NCBI GenBank assembly: GCA_020632995.1
Contig: JACKEN010000005.1
Location: 248,001-312,000, forward strand
Length of the DNA: 64,000 nt
Direction: 5' to 3'
DNA from: Deltaproteobacteria bacterium
Lineage (GTDB): Bacteria; Myxococcota; Kuafuiibacteriia; Kuafuiibacteriales; Kuafuiibacteriaceae
Position numbers and translations under genes: made by a program. Below, piece by piece: positions 24,775 to 34,207 of the stretch (the first letter of the stretch is position 1; the number at the start of each line of letters is the position of its first letter). A model generated the notes under the pieces. It was not told the DNA's origin, did no database searches, and saw only the letters and a list, made by a program, of their open reading frames with translations.

Positions 24775-26043
24775 CTATCCTCCCGCGGATGGGAGGTCCT
24801 GTGTCCCCGGGCGGCCCCTTGACAGGATCCCGCCCTTCGGGACCACGACGATGCCCTCGTCGGACACGAACCACTGCTTGCGGTCCTCCTCGAGGTCGTA
24901 GCCGATGGTACAGCCCTCGGGGATGTGCACCCCCTTGTCGATGATCGCGCGCCGGATGCGGCAGCGGCGCCCCACGCTCACCCCTTCGAAGAGGATGCAC
25001 TGGCTCACGTGGGCGAAGGAGTTCAGGCGCACGTTCTGGGACAGGATGCACATCTCGAGGTGGCCACCGGAGATCACGCAGCCCTCGCTCACCATGGAGT
25101 CGGTGGCGATGCCGATGCGGCGGCTCTGCTGATCCGCGAACACGAACTTGGCCGGCGGCGCGGACCGCACCTCGGAGCGGATGGGCCAGCGGTGGTTGTA
25201 GAGGTTCAGGACCGGTGACACGCTCACCAGGTCCATCGAGGCCTGGTGGTAGGTCTCGATCGTCCCGATGTCGACCCAGTACCCGCGCGCGCGATCCTCC
25301 TCGCCCGGCACCGCGTTCTGCATGAAGTCGTAGACGTACATCGGCTCGCGCTCGAACAGGCGCGGCAGGAGGTCCCGCCCGAAGTCGTGGCGGCTGTCGA
25401 GCCGGTCCGCGTCGGCCAGCGCCTCGCGCACCAGGACGTCGGTGTTGAACAGGTAGTTGCCCATCGAGGCGAGGGCGAAGCCCGGGCGGTTGGGCATCTC
25501 GGGCGGCACGTCGGGCTTCTCGACGAAGCCGGTGATGCGCCCCTCGGCGTCGACGCTGATGCAGCCGAAGCGCCGCGCCTCGTGCACCGGCACCGGGCGC
25601 GCGGCCACCGTGACCGAGGCGCCCATGTCGGTGTGGAACTTCACCATCTGGCGCACGTCCATCTTGTAGACGTGGTCGGCGCCGAACACCGCCACGAGGT
25701 CGGGCTGCTCGTCGTCGATGACGTTGAGGTTCTGGAACACCGCGTCCACGCTGCCCACGTACCAGTCGCGCGAAACGTTCATCTGCGGCGGCACCGGCTC
25801 GACGAAGCCGCCGAAGCCGGCGTAGCGCGACCACGTGCGCAGCAGGTGCTTCAACAGGGAGTCCGACTTGTACTGCGTGAGCACCTTCACCTTCTGGATG
25901 CCGGAGTTCACGAGGTTCGACAGCACGAAGTCGATGATGCGGTAGCGCCCGCCGAAGGGAACGGCGGGCTTCGCGCGCTCGTCGGTCAGGGGTCGCAGGC
26001 GGGTCCCTTCGCCGCCGGCCAGCACCAAAGCGAGGACTTCCAT
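24775..26043 (-). CDS. glgC: Glucose-1-phosphate adenylyltransferase (ADP-glucose pyrophosphorylase)
   Basis: A 422-residue enzyme that makes ADP-glucose from ATP and glucose-1-phosphate, the committed step of bacterial glycogen synthesis. The N-terminus has the nucleotidyltransferase motif LVLAGGEGTRLRPLTDERAKPAVPF, with RYRIIDFVLSN following; both are diagnostic of GlgC. Further signatures are VFGADHVYKMD (metal-binding Asp), FVEKPD, SMGNYLF and GYWVDIGTIETYHQASMDL. The C-terminal third is a left-handed beta-helix with hexapeptide-like repeats (VISGGHLEMCILSQNVRLNS). Length is normal. No glycogen synthase or branching enzyme is in the window. The stop lies 22 bases before the hypothetical protein gene. 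Confidence 0.95.
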   Translation of the reverse strand: MEVLALVLAGGEGTRLRPLTDERAKPAVPFGGRYRIIDFVLSNLVNSGIQKVKVLTQYKSDSLLKHLLRTWSRYAGFGGFVEPVPPQMNVSRDWYVGSVDAVFQNLNVIDDEQPDLVAVFGADHVYKMDVRQMVKFHTDMGASVTVAARPVPVHEARRFGCISVDAEGRITGFVEKPDVPPEMPNRPGFALASMGNYLFNTDVLVREALADADRLDSRHDFGRDLLPRLFEREPMYVYDFMQNAVPGEEDRARGYWVDIGTIETYHQASMDLVSVSPVLNLYNHRWPIRSEVRSAPPAKFVFADQQSRRIGIATDSMVSEGCVISGGHLEMCILSQNVRLNSFAHVSQCILFEGVSVGRRCRIRRAIIDKGVHIPEGCTIGYDLEEDRKQWFVSDEGIVVVPKGGILSRGRPGTQDLPSAGG

Positions 26044-26099
26044 GTCCTCGTTGCTACCACGGTCTCATACCTGGACCCAGGGGGGCGCGTCGCGACGCG

Positions 26100-27935
26100 T
26101 CAATGTGTCACGCGAACTTCATCTCGGTCGAAATCGACGAATACGCGGGTGGTGCCGCCGGGGGTGATGGTGACCGGCACCTCCTTCGGCGCGGCGTCGC
26201 CGGACCCCGGCACCAGGCGCAGCACGTGGGGACCGGAGGGGAGCGGGCGCTGCGCGATGACCCCCTCCCCGAGGGGTCGCCCGTCGACCGAGACCCGCGC
26301 CCAGGGGACGGTCCGGACCGAGATGAGGCCGAGGCCGCTCTCGGCTTGCTTCGTGGGCTCCGCCGGGGCGGGGGCCGGCTTCGCGGGGGCGGGGCGGGGC
26401 CGAGCGGCGGTCCGCGGGGGCCGTGGGCGCGCGTCGGTCCGCGCTCCAGGTAGCCGCAGGGGCTGCGCCAGCGGTCGCGGGGCGGCCTGGCGGCGCGGTG
26501 GCGCCCTCCGCGGCGGGGGCGCCTGCCGGGGCAGCGCCTCCGGTCCTGACCCGGCCGTCGCGCCTCCAGCCGCGCCGCCGGCAGATTCAGGGCCCCGAGC
26601 CGCAGCGCCGCCGGACCCGGCGGGGCCTCCTTCCGACGCGGAGGCGCCAGCCGCGCTCCCGCCGAGGCCGGAGCGCCCCCCGGCCGGCGCGGAGGCGCCA
26701 GCTGCCCCGGAAGGCGGTGCCCGGCGCCGCATGGTCGGCGGCAGGCGCGGGTGCGCGGGGGCGCTGGCCCACCGCCGCCTCGGTGCGCAGCGGCACCACG
26801 GTGGCGGGCGCCTCGATCGGGACCTGGAGGGTCCACGCGGCCAGGACCCCCAGGCCCCCGAGGAGGAGCCCGGCCGCGACCGCCCACCACGCGCTCCTGC
26901 GTCGGGGACCAGGCTTGGGGCGGCGCTCCAGACCCGGGTGGGGGTCACGTCCACGCTGGCGGTGGTGGTGGCGCGGCGCTCCACCGCGACCCCGGTCGCG
27001 GTCACCTCGCCGCCGTCGAGGCTCGCGGGCGCGGAGGTGGTCTCGGCCACCGCGGCGCCCAGGGCGGCCCGGCCCCGGGCCTCGGGCACCGGGTGGGCGG
27101 CGGCGAGGGCCTCGCCGAGCTCGGCCGCCGTCTGAAAGCGATCTTGCGGTCGCGCGGCCAGGGCCCGGTGCACCACGTCGGCCACCGCGGCGGCGTCGGG
27201 CGCGAGCTCCTCGAGGGGCACGAAGTGCCCGCCCTCCTGGGCCCGGACCCGGCTCGGCAGGTCAGCTTGCGGAAACGGGAGCCGGCCGGTGAGGGCCTGG
27301 TAGAGCGTGACCCCAGGCCCCACACGTCGAAGCGCCGATCGGGGGGCGCGCGCCGCAGCTGCTCGGGGGCGGCGTAGCGCACCTTCGCGTGGACCCGCTC
27401 GCCCAGGGCGGCGGCCTCGGTGCGGGCGATGCCGAAGTCGAGGAGCTTCGCGTCCCCCGCGCGGCTCACCAGGATGTTGTGGGGGGTGACGTCCTGGTGC
27501 ACCACCGGGGTGGGGGCGCCCGCGCTCACGCGCTCGTGCGCGTGCTGGAGCGCGCTGGCGATGTGCCGGCCGAGGGTCACCACCGCGTCCAAAGGCAAGG
27601 GGCCTTGCTCTGCGACGAGGCGGTCGAGGGCCAGCCCGTCGACGTACTCCATGGCGAGGAAGTACGCGCCGTCCAGCTCGCCGAAGTCGTAGGTCACCAC
27701 GATGTGCGGGTGGCTGAGCTGGGCCGCCACACCCATCTCCTCCAGGAACATCCGGACCACGTGGGGGTCATGGGTGTGCTTGGGGAGCAGGCGCTTCAGC
27801 GCCACCGGGCGCACCGGCCCCGAGGGGCCCCAGCTGGTCGGCGAGGAACACCTCGCCCATCCCGCCCTGGCCGAGCCGGGTGCGGATCACGTACTTCCCG
27901 AAGGGGACACCGGGCGGGATGGGGAGGGCGGACAT
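26100..27935 (-). pseudogene. Ser/Thr protein kinase with TM segment and PEGA domain, broken by several frameshifts
   Basis: Read through its frame changes, this is one protein of about 610 residues starting at ATG 27935 (MSALPIPPGVPFGKY). The kinase domain has the glycine loop RLGQGGMGEVF, the VAL-K lysine, HQDVTPHNIL (catalytic Asp kept, Arg of HRD replaced by Gln) and DFG. It is followed by a linker, a transmembrane helix (SAWWAVAAGLLLGGLGVLAAW), a Pro/Ala-rich stretch and a C-terminal PEGA domain (VSVDGRPLGEG). The frame changes near 27824-27831 (GGGGCCCC run), 27311-27314 (C4), 26940-26944 (G5) and once more between about 26690 and 26800. The first three are each restored by a single-base change in a homopolymer. 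All domains stay conserved across the breaks, which favours assembly indels over decay; otherwise it is a pseudogene. Confidence 0.75.
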
Positions 27936-27988
27936 GGCGGGTGGGATCGGCTCGCCTCGGGCCCGAGGCCCGGGTATGGTCCGAGGGC

Positions 27989-28783
27989 GTGCTGCCCATC
28001 ATAGCACTGGCCTGGGTGGCCCAGACGCCCGGTGATGCCCCCGCCGACGCGTGCCTTGTCGCGCGCCACCAGTACGAGGCGCTGGCCCTGGAGGACGCCC
28101 TCAACACGGCCGAGCGCGGCCTGGCCGCCGCCCCCGCGGTGCCCGCCTGCCTCGAGGTCCAGGCCCTCGCGCAGCTCGCCCTCGGGCGCACCGAGGCCGC
28201 GCGGGCGACCCTCACCACGCTCTTCGAGGTGGCCCCCGACCACCAGGTCGAGGACCCCTCGCTCGCCCCCTCGACCCGGGCCCTCATCGAGGGCGTGCGG
28301 GAGGAGGTGCGGCCCCTCTCCGCCACCGTCACCGGCCGCTGGGTCGTCGCGACCGCCCTGCGCCTGGACGTCGCGCTCGAGGGCGGCCTGCGCGGGGCCC
28401 GCCGGGTCCGGTTCCGGGGGCAGGTGCAGCCGGACGCCCACCCGATCACGGGTGAGGTCCCCCTGGTGGGCCGGGCCGCCACCGCCACCGTGACGGTGCC
28501 CGCCGGTGTGCGGGCCGAGACCCTCTCGCTCTCGGGTGAGGCCCTCGATGAAGCGGGGCGGGTGGTGGTGCCCTTCTCGTCCCAGATCCTGCTCCCCGGG
28601 CGCCCCGCCCCCGAGCTGGTGGTGGTGGCGCCGCCGCCAGCGGAGGAGGGCGGCGGCGGGATCCCGTGGTGGATCTGGGTGGTGGCCGGCGTGGTGGCGG
28701 CGGGCGCGGTCGGGACCGCGGTGGTGGTCTCGCAACCTCGCTTGCCCAACGCGGACGGCACGGTGGGGAGGGTGGAGCTGTGA
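27989..28783 (+). CDS. Signal-peptide protein with tetratricopeptide-like helices and C-terminal membrane anchor
   Basis: A 264-residue protein starting at GTG 27989. The first residues (VLPIIALAWVAQTPG) look like a short signal sequence. Residues ~18-100 have the alternating Ala/Leu helix pattern of one or two TPR units (ALNTAERGLAAAP, QALAQLALGRTEAARATLTTLF). A beta-rich region follows, then a Gly/Pro-rich linker and one transmembrane helix near the C-terminus (IPWWIWVVAGVVAAGAVGTAVVV). This layout is common among uncharacterised Myxococcota envelope proteins next to kinases. It is divergent from the kinase (53 bases apart) and overlaps the next gene by GTGA, so the two are coupled. Confidence 0.7.
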   Translation: MLPIIALAWVAQTPGDAPADACLVARHQYEALALEDALNTAERGLAAAPAVPACLEVQALAQLALGRTEAARATLTTLFEVAPDHQVEDPSLAPSTRALIEGVREEVRPLSATVTGRWVVATALRLDVALEGGLRGARRVRFRGQVQPDAHPITGEVPLVGRAATATVTVPAGVRAETLSLSGEALDEAGRVVVPFSSQILLPGRPAPELVVVAPPPAEEGGGGIPWWIWVVAGVVAAGAVGTAVVVSQPRLPNADGTVGRVEL

Positions 28784-30627
28784 GGGGGGCGTGGTGGTTG
28801 CTCGCGCTGGGGCTCGCCGGGTGCAGCGCGCCCGCGGCCCTGGAGGTGGTGGTCACGGTCGAAGAAGGGGAGCTCGACGCCATCACCGTCGTGGTGGAGC
28901 GGGACGAGGTGAAGAAGGTCGACTGCCGCCTCACCTCCGTCGGCGCGGACGGCGCCTGCCCGTTCGAGGCGGGCTCGGGTCGGTGGGACACCGACCGTGA
29001 GCTCTCCTTCGTCCTCTACGGTGCCCCGGACACCGAGGCGTTGGTGCAGCTGGACGGGATGCGGGCGATGGTGCGGGACGGGCAACAGAGGGACGTCAGC
29101 GTCACCGCCACCGTTGCGCAGGTTCGCTTGCCACCGCAGGCAGGTGAGCGCCGAGAGGTCAGGCTGGCGCTCTTGGGTCGTACCAGACCGCGCTTCTCTT
29201 GCCGCCAAGACCTGGACGCCGGCACCCAGGAGGGTGGCTCTGCTGTCGTGGTGCTCCCCAACCCGGGCACCGACGCGCGGGTCGCGGCCATGAGCCCGCA
29301 GCGCCTCCTCGTGAGCGTCGGCGCGCAGCTGTCGCGGGTCACCTACGTCGCTGGCCCCGATGGCTGTACCCTCGACCCCGCCCAGGTCGAGGACGCCGAA
29401 CCGGCGCGGTTCCCCATGCGCGATCCCACCTGGTGTGCGCTGCGCGATGGCGCGTTGGTGGCCGGTGCCGGGACCAGGGTGGTGTTCTTCGCCGGGGTGT
29501 GCGCCGATGGTGCTCACCTCAAGGTCGGAGCGTTCCTGCCCGCGGTGCACCTTCAGACCTGGCCGGCCCTCGACTCCTCCATCGTCGTCGATGGGCTCTC
29601 TGACCCCGTGCTCGCCGACACCGACGGCGATGGGGCGCCCGAGGTGCTCGTCGTGGCCCGGACGGGCCGCGACTACGCCCTCCTCCGGTTTCGGCCCACG
29701 TTGAGCGGCCTCGTGCAACCCGAGCCCTTCTCGCTGGAGGGGCTGGCGCCTCCACCGGGTGATGACGGCAGCTCGAACCTCTACCCTCCGCTGGTGCTGC
29801 GGACCTCCGCGGGGCGGGACATCGTCGTGGTGACTGGCTACTCGGGCCACACCTTCGTGCTGGATCACGTCCTGACGCCCTCGAGCGCCGGGTTGTCGCC
29901 CATCAGGGCGCTGCCGTCGCTTTGGACGCCGGCTCTGGCCGTGGTGAGCAGCAGCCCGCCGGCGGCAGAGCTGGTCGTGGTGTTGCCGAGACAGGGCGGC
30001 GCCGAGGAGGGCGACCTGGCCCGCGCGCGGCTCTTCATCGAGAACCGGGCCTGGAAGGTGGACGAGCCCCAGCGGGTCACCGGGACGGCGGCGCTCAAGG
30101 ACACGAGCGGCGCGAGGGTGGTCCTCGGCCACGTCGGTATGCAGGATAACCTGCAAGCGGTGGTGTTCGAGGCCGGCCTCGGCACCATCGCGGAGGCCGG
30201 CGCGGAGATGGCGGCGCCGCCCCTCGATGTCTGGGGCGGCAACATCAGCGGCGGCCAACAGGCTCTGCTCGCCAACCTCGACGGGCAGCCAGGCTCGGAG
30301 CTGCTCTCCTATTCGGCCGAGAACCAGAGCGTGCATGCGGTGTGGGCCGACGGTGAGAGCCTCGACGGGTGGGAGGACTTCCGGTTCCTGGCGGACCTCG
30401 GCCCGCGGCAGGTGCTCCTCGCCGACCTGAACGGGCTGCCGGATCCGGCGGGCGTCGGCCTTCGGGACATGGAGGTCATCAGCCTGTCGGGCCACGCGCT
30501 CGAGGTGGTGACCCTGGGATCCGGGAGCTACGTCTTCGGTGACCTGGAGTGGCCCAGCGCGGCCCGAGACCCCGCCGGTACGGGGGGCTGGACCAGCCCA
30601 TCATCGATCCCCTCACGCCAGCCGTGA
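28780..30627 (+). CDS. Lipoprotein with FG-GAP/VCBS-like repeats
   Basis: A 615-residue protein from GTG 28780, overlapping the previous stop as GTGA. The N-terminus VRGAWWLLALGLAGCSAPA is a lipoprotein signal with lipobox L-A-G-C. The body is beta-rich and includes DPVLADTDGDGAPEVLVVAR, a calcium-type D-x-D-G-D-G repeat as in FG-GAP/VCBS beta-propellers, and weaker copies (LLANLDGQPGSELLSY, VLLADLNGLPDP). An extracellular or periplasmic surface protein is likely; ligand unknown. The last ~30 residues look unlike the rest and could reflect a late frameshift, which I cannot prove. Confidence 0.72.
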   Translation: MRGAWWLLALGLAGCSAPAALEVVVTVEEGELDAITVVVERDEVKKVDCRLTSVGADGACPFEAGSGRWDTDRELSFVLYGAPDTEALVQLDGMRAMVRDGQQRDVSVTATVAQVRLPPQAGERREVRLALLGRTRPRFSCRQDLDAGTQEGGSAVVVLPNPGTDARVAAMSPQRLLVSVGAQLSRVTYVAGPDGCTLDPAQVEDAEPARFPMRDPTWCALRDGALVAGAGTRVVFFAGVCADGAHLKVGAFLPAVHLQTWPALDSSIVVDGLSDPVLADTDGDGAPEVLVVARTGRDYALLRFRPTLSGLVQPEPFSLEGLAPPPGDDGSSNLYPPLVLRTSAGRDIVVVTGYSGHTFVLDHVLTPSSAGLSPIRALPSLWTPALAVVSSSPPAAELVVVLPRQGGAEEGDLARARLFIENRAWKVDEPQRVTGTAALKDTSGARVVLGHVGMQDNLQAVVFEAGLGTIAEAGAEMAAPPLDVWGGNISGGQQALLANLDGQPGSELLSYSAENQSVHAVWADGESLDGWEDFRFLADLGPRQVLLADLNGLPDPAGVGLRDMEVISLSGHALEVVTLGSGSYVFGDLEWPSAARDPAGTGGWTSPSSIPSRQP

Positions 30628-30718
30628 CGCGGGGCGTCGACCGGGCGCCTGCGTCACCCGCGGACAGTGGCCGCGGAGCATCTGGACAGGGTCTTTGAGG
30701 TGGGCTACCGGGGGCTCC

Positions 30719-32025
30719 ATGACCGAGCGCAAGGCCCCCGCGGGCGACAAGATCCACATCGACAACGGCAAGCTCGTGGTGGGTGACCACCCCGTCATCC
30801 CCTTCATCGAGGGCGACGGCACCGGGCGCGACATCTGGCGCGCGTCGGTGCGCGTGTTCGACGCCGCGGTGGAGAAGGCCTACGGGGGCAAGAAGAAGAT
30901 CGCCTGGTACGAGGTGCTGGCGGGCGAGAAGGCCTTCAAGGAGACCGGCAACTGGCTCCCCGACGAGACGGTGGAGGCGTTCCGTGAGTATCTGGTGGGC
31001 ATCAAGGGCCCGCTGACCACCCCGATCGGCGGCGGCATCCGCTCCCTGAACGTGGCCCTGCGCCAGATGCTCGACCTGTACACCTGCCTGCGTCCGGTGC
31101 GCTGGTTCCAGAACGTGCCGTCCCCGTGAAGCGGCCCGAGCTGGTGAACATGGCGATCTTCCGCGAGAACACCGAGGACATCTACGCCGGCATCGAGTTC
31201 GAGGAGGGGAGCGCGGACGCCCAGAAGTTCATGGCGCTCATGCAGGAGCACTTCCCGAGCCGGTTCGCGAAGATCCGGTTCCCGGGGAGCTCGGGCATCG
31301 GCATCAAGCCGATCTCCCGCGAGGGCACCGAGCGCCTGGTGCGCGCGGCCATCGAGTACGCGATCGCGCAGGGGCGTAAGAGCGTCACCATCGTCCACAA
31401 GGGCAACATCATGAAGTTCACCGAGGGTGCCTTCATGAAGTGGGCCTACGAGCTGGCGGAGCGCGAGTTCGGCGACAAGACCTACGGCTGGGGCGGCTCC
31501 GGCCACTCGCAGTGGGAGCGCACCCGCGACGAGCAGGGCCCCGAGGCGGCGGACGCCGAGTACCAGGCGGCGATGAAGGCGAACAAGCTCATCATCAAGG
31601 ACGCCATCGCCGACATCACCCTGCAGCAGGTGCTGACCCGGGCCTCGGAGTTCGAGGTGATCGCCACCATGAACCTGAACGGCGACTACCTGTCGGACGC
31701 CCTGGCGGCCCAGGTGGGCGGCATCGGCATCGCCCCCGGCGGCAACATCAACTACGTGACCGGCCACGCCATCTTCGAGGCGACCCACGGCACCGCGCCG
31801 AAGTACGCCGACAAGGACATGGTGAACCCGGGCTCGGTGATCCTGTCGGGCGAGATGATGTTCCGGCACCTCGGCTGGAACGAGGCGGCGGACCTGATCA
31901 TCAAGGGCATGGACGGCGCCATCGGCAAGAAGATCGTGACCTACGACTTCCACCGCCAGATGGAGGGGGCCACCAAGGTCTCCTGCTCCGAGTTCGGCAC
32001 CGAGATCATCAAGAACATGGGCTGA
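30719..32025 (+). pseudogene. icd: NADP-dependent isocitrate dehydrogenase, interrupted by one frameshift
   Basis: Two abutting frames together encode a complete ~435-residue Icd, which converts isocitrate to 2-oxoglutarate and CO2. The first (30719-31129) ends ...FQNVPSP at TGA 31127-31129; the second continues VKRPELVNMAIFREN from GTG 31126. The joined sequence PSPVKRPEL is exactly the conserved family stretch, so one G is missing from what should be CCG-GTG near 31124-31126. The active site is canonical: GGGIRSLN (Ser113 loop), RPVR, FRENTEDIYAG, and HGTAPKY with the later VTYDF tyrosine indicating NADP. Either an assembly indel, a real mutation, or a -1 frameshift on the C-run before the stop. 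Given that an essential-type enzyme is otherwise perfect, an indel is most likely. Confidence 0.85.
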
Positions 32026-32315
32026 TGAAGTTCTTGTACGATCGGCACGGCGAGCCGCGGGCGTTCCTGGAGGGGCTGTACGTCTACGACCTCCAGGGCT
32101 ACGCCCGCGGGTACCTCGAGCAGGACCACGTCTACCGGATGGACGGGCAGTACGTGGGCGACCTCCACCAGGACATGGTGGTGGACGCCATGACCTCCAG
32201 CCCCGGGCCGATCGAGCCGCCCCTGAACCCCGGCCGCGTGCCGCCCCCGGACTCCCCTGGGCCCCGCGGCACCTTCGACTACGGCCTGCCGGATCGCATC
32301 GACGCGCTGCTCTAG
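32025..32315 (+). CDS. Small hypothetical protein with short beta repeats
   Basis: A 96-residue protein whose ATG 32025 overlaps the icd stop by one base (TGATG), indicating coupling. The first ~50 residues contain four similar short units of the form Y-D/x-x-G-x-x-x-G/A-x-L (LYDRHGEPRAFL, VYDLQGYARGYL, VYRMDGQYVGDL), reminiscent of the small four-fold beta-flower domain. The C-terminal half is Pro/Gly-rich. Cytoplasmic; function unknown. The repeat assignment is my own reading. Confidence 0.6.
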   Translation: MKFLYDRHGEPRAFLEGLYVYDLQGYARGYLEQDHVYRMDGQYVGDLHQDMVVDAMTSSPGPIEPPLNPGRVPPPDSPGPRGTFDYGLPDRIDALL

Positions 32316-32369
32316 CCCCACCGGGCGCTTTTCTTGCTGGCCTGACGAGGCCTGGGGCATCTTCGAGGG

Positions 32370-32729
32370 GTGAAGCCGCGCCCACCACCGCCGGACGCCA
32401 CCATCAAGGCGATGTGGTGGGTGCACGGCGTGGCGTGGGTGGTGGCCGGTATCTCGTTCGTCTGCTACGGCACCGCGAAGCCTAAAGGGGCCACCTTCTT
32501 CGACAAGGTGATGAACACCGGCTGGAAGAAGGTCCCGTGGGATCAGGGGCTCCTGAAGGCCTCGCTCGTCTTCAACTTCATCGCGATCATCATGGCCCTG
32601 GTGGTGGTGGTCATGTCCCTCAGCCGCCCCTCGGTGTTCCACGATCGGACCTGGGCGTGGGCGCTCGTGATGGTGGTGGCCTGCGCGGTGGGGCTGTTCG
32701 TGGTGGCCCCCCACCTCTCGACCCGCTGA
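32370..32729 (+). CDS. Small integral membrane protein
   Basis: A 119-residue protein starting at GTG 32370. Three hydrophobic segments are visible: MWWVHGVAWVVAGISFVCY, ASLVFNFIAIIMALVVVVMS and WALVMVVACAVGLFVVAP. Between the first two is a positively charged loop. No family recognised. It ends 8 bases before the stop of the converging pseudokinase gene. Confidence 0.6.
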   Translation: MKPRPPPPDATIKAMWWVHGVAWVVAGISFVCYGTAKPKGATFFDKVMNTGWKKVPWDQGLLKASLVFNFIAIIMALVVVVMSLSRPSVFHDRTWAWALVMVVACAVGLFVVAPHLSTR

Positions 32730-32736
32730 GCGCCCG

Positions 32737-33972
32737 TTAGCGCCAGCTGGTGGGGATCAGGGACAGGAGCACGCGGATCGACTCCGCGCCGTGCGGGGTC
32801 TCGAAGTAGGCGGAGGCAGCGAGGCCCAGGGCCACGAGGAGCCCGAGCAAGGTGAGTTGACGCATCAGCCTCGTCACCTGGGGCTTCGGTGCCGGCAGGT
32901 CGCCGGTGGTGATCGCGGCGAGGTCCTCGGTGTCGGGGCCGATGAGGGGCTGCACCGAGGGGAGGGTGCGCAGGAGGCCCTCGCCGAGCCCCGGCTCGGC
33001 CAGGGGGCGGGCCTCGGGGAGCTCGCTCGCGCCCTGCCACGCGGGCAGGCGCGGCGGCCCGCGCCCCTCGTCTTGCGGGGCGGTGGGGGCGAGGGACGGG
33101 GGGCGGCCTCGGGTCGAGGGGGCGCGCCGCCACCGGCTCACGAGGACCCGGGTGCCCTGGAGCCGGCTCGCGAGCCGGCTCTGCATCACCGAGCCGAGCT
33201 GGTGGGGGAGGTCGACCTGCCCCCGGATGCACTGGTTCAGGTCGCGGAGGAACGCACCCACGCTCCCGTGCCGGCTGCCAGGGTCGACCGCGGTGGCGCA
33301 GGCCACCAGGGCCTCGACCGCTCGCGGGACGCGCTGATCGCTCGCCCGGGCCACCGGGCTCCGACCGGCGGGGCAGGTCTCCCCCGGCTGGCCGGTGAGC
33401 AGCTCGAACAGGAGCCGCCCCAGGCCGAGCACGTCGTCGCTCCGGCGGGGGGCGCGGCCCTCTTGCGCGGCGTCGAGGCCGGGCTCGAGGACCACCAGCC
33501 GGTTGCGCTCGAAGTCGAGGAGGACCCGATCCGCGCCGATGTGCCCGTGGGCCCGCCCGTTGGGGTCACCGTTGGGGTCGGGATGGGCGGCCAGCGTCTC
33601 GAGCGCCTCGCCGACCGACCGCACCATCGCGAGGGCCACCGTGAGGGGCCAGCGGCCCACCGCGCGGCGGTTCTGGCGCAGGGTCTCGCCCAGGACGAGC
33701 TCGGACACCACCACCACCCCGTGGCGATCCAGGGCCACCTTCAGGGTCTGGGTGATCGGCGCCATCGCGGGCAGCGCGGAGGTCGCCTCGCCCCAGACCA
33801 GGAGGCGGTTGGCGAGCTCGGGGGTCGGTGTCGGGAAGATCCGCACGAGGTAGAGGGGCGCCTGCTCGGGCGCGCCCACCCGCCGGGCGACCCAGGCCGG
33901 GCCCAGGCTGGCGTCCCAGTGACGACCCACCAGCATGAAGCCGGCGACGATGGTTCCGCGCTCGACCGACAT
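32737..33972 (-). CDS. Membrane-anchored Ser/Thr pseudokinase
   Basis: A protein of 411 residues if started at ATG 33972 (MSVERGTIVAGFMLV, the position where kinase domains of this class begin); the frame is open about 100 bases further. The fold is recognisable from the glycine-loop-like start, the helical C-lobe and RSDDVLGLGRLLFELLTG. The catalytic residues are gone: where HRDLKPENVLL should be it reads HGHIGADRVLL (Asp to His, Lys to Gly, Asn to Arg), and the DFG position reads EPG. There is no clear glycine-rich loop. A linker and one C-terminal transmembrane helix (LTLLGLLVALGLAASAYF) follow. By family analogy it would act as a scaffold or sensor rather than an enzyme. Confidence 0.75.
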   Translation of the reverse strand: MSVERGTIVAGFMLVGRHWDASLGPAWVARRVGAPEQAPLYLVRIFPTPTPELANRLLVWGEATSALPAMAPITQTLKVALDRHGVVVVSELVLGETLRQNRRAVGRWPLTVALAMVRSVGEALETLAAHPDPNGDPNGRAHGHIGADRVLLDFERNRLVVLEPGLDAAQEGRAPRRSDDVLGLGRLLFELLTGQPGETCPAGRSPVARASDQRVPRAVEALVACATAVDPGSRHGSVGAFLRDLNQCIRGQVDLPHQLGSVMQSRLASRLQGTRVLVSRWRRAPSTRGRPPSLAPTAPQDEGRGPPRLPAWQGASELPEARPLAEPGLGEGLLRTLPSVQPLIGPDTEDLAAITTGDLPAPKPQVTRLMRQLTLLGLLVALGLAASAYFETPHGAESIRVLLSLIPTSWR

Positions 33973-34195
33973 CGCGTCTGGCCCTGGACGTTCGGCGCTT
34001 CGCACCCCGAACTCAACCTCCATGGCGAGAAAAAGTGATGCCCTCGTCGCCCAGAAACCCCAGTCATAACGCATGGATGGCCGGTCTGATGACCGCGCTG
34101 CAACGGGGCTTTCGGGCGTACCAGAGGAGGGGGCAGCGGTGAAAAATCGCCGGTGTCTCGATTGTATTCAGACCGTGGTCAGAGAGACCCGGGCC

Positions 34196-34201
34196 TATGA
34201 T
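34196..34201 (+). promoter_or_regulatory. Possible -10 element upstream of the ligase gene
   Basis: TATGAT at 34196-34201 is a good sigma-70 -10 box in an otherwise GC-rich region. It would place transcription start at about the GTG of the ligase gene at 34208, giving a leaderless message. No convincing -35 is seen at the right spacing, so this is tentative. Confidence 0.3.
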
Positions 34202-34207
34202 GCGCGC

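Noticed and set aside
31126..32025. A separate gene starting at GTG 31126 encoding the C-terminal part of isocitrate dehydrogenase
   Set aside because: The joined sequence is the exact conserved family stretch, so it is the second half of one interrupted gene, not an independent gene.
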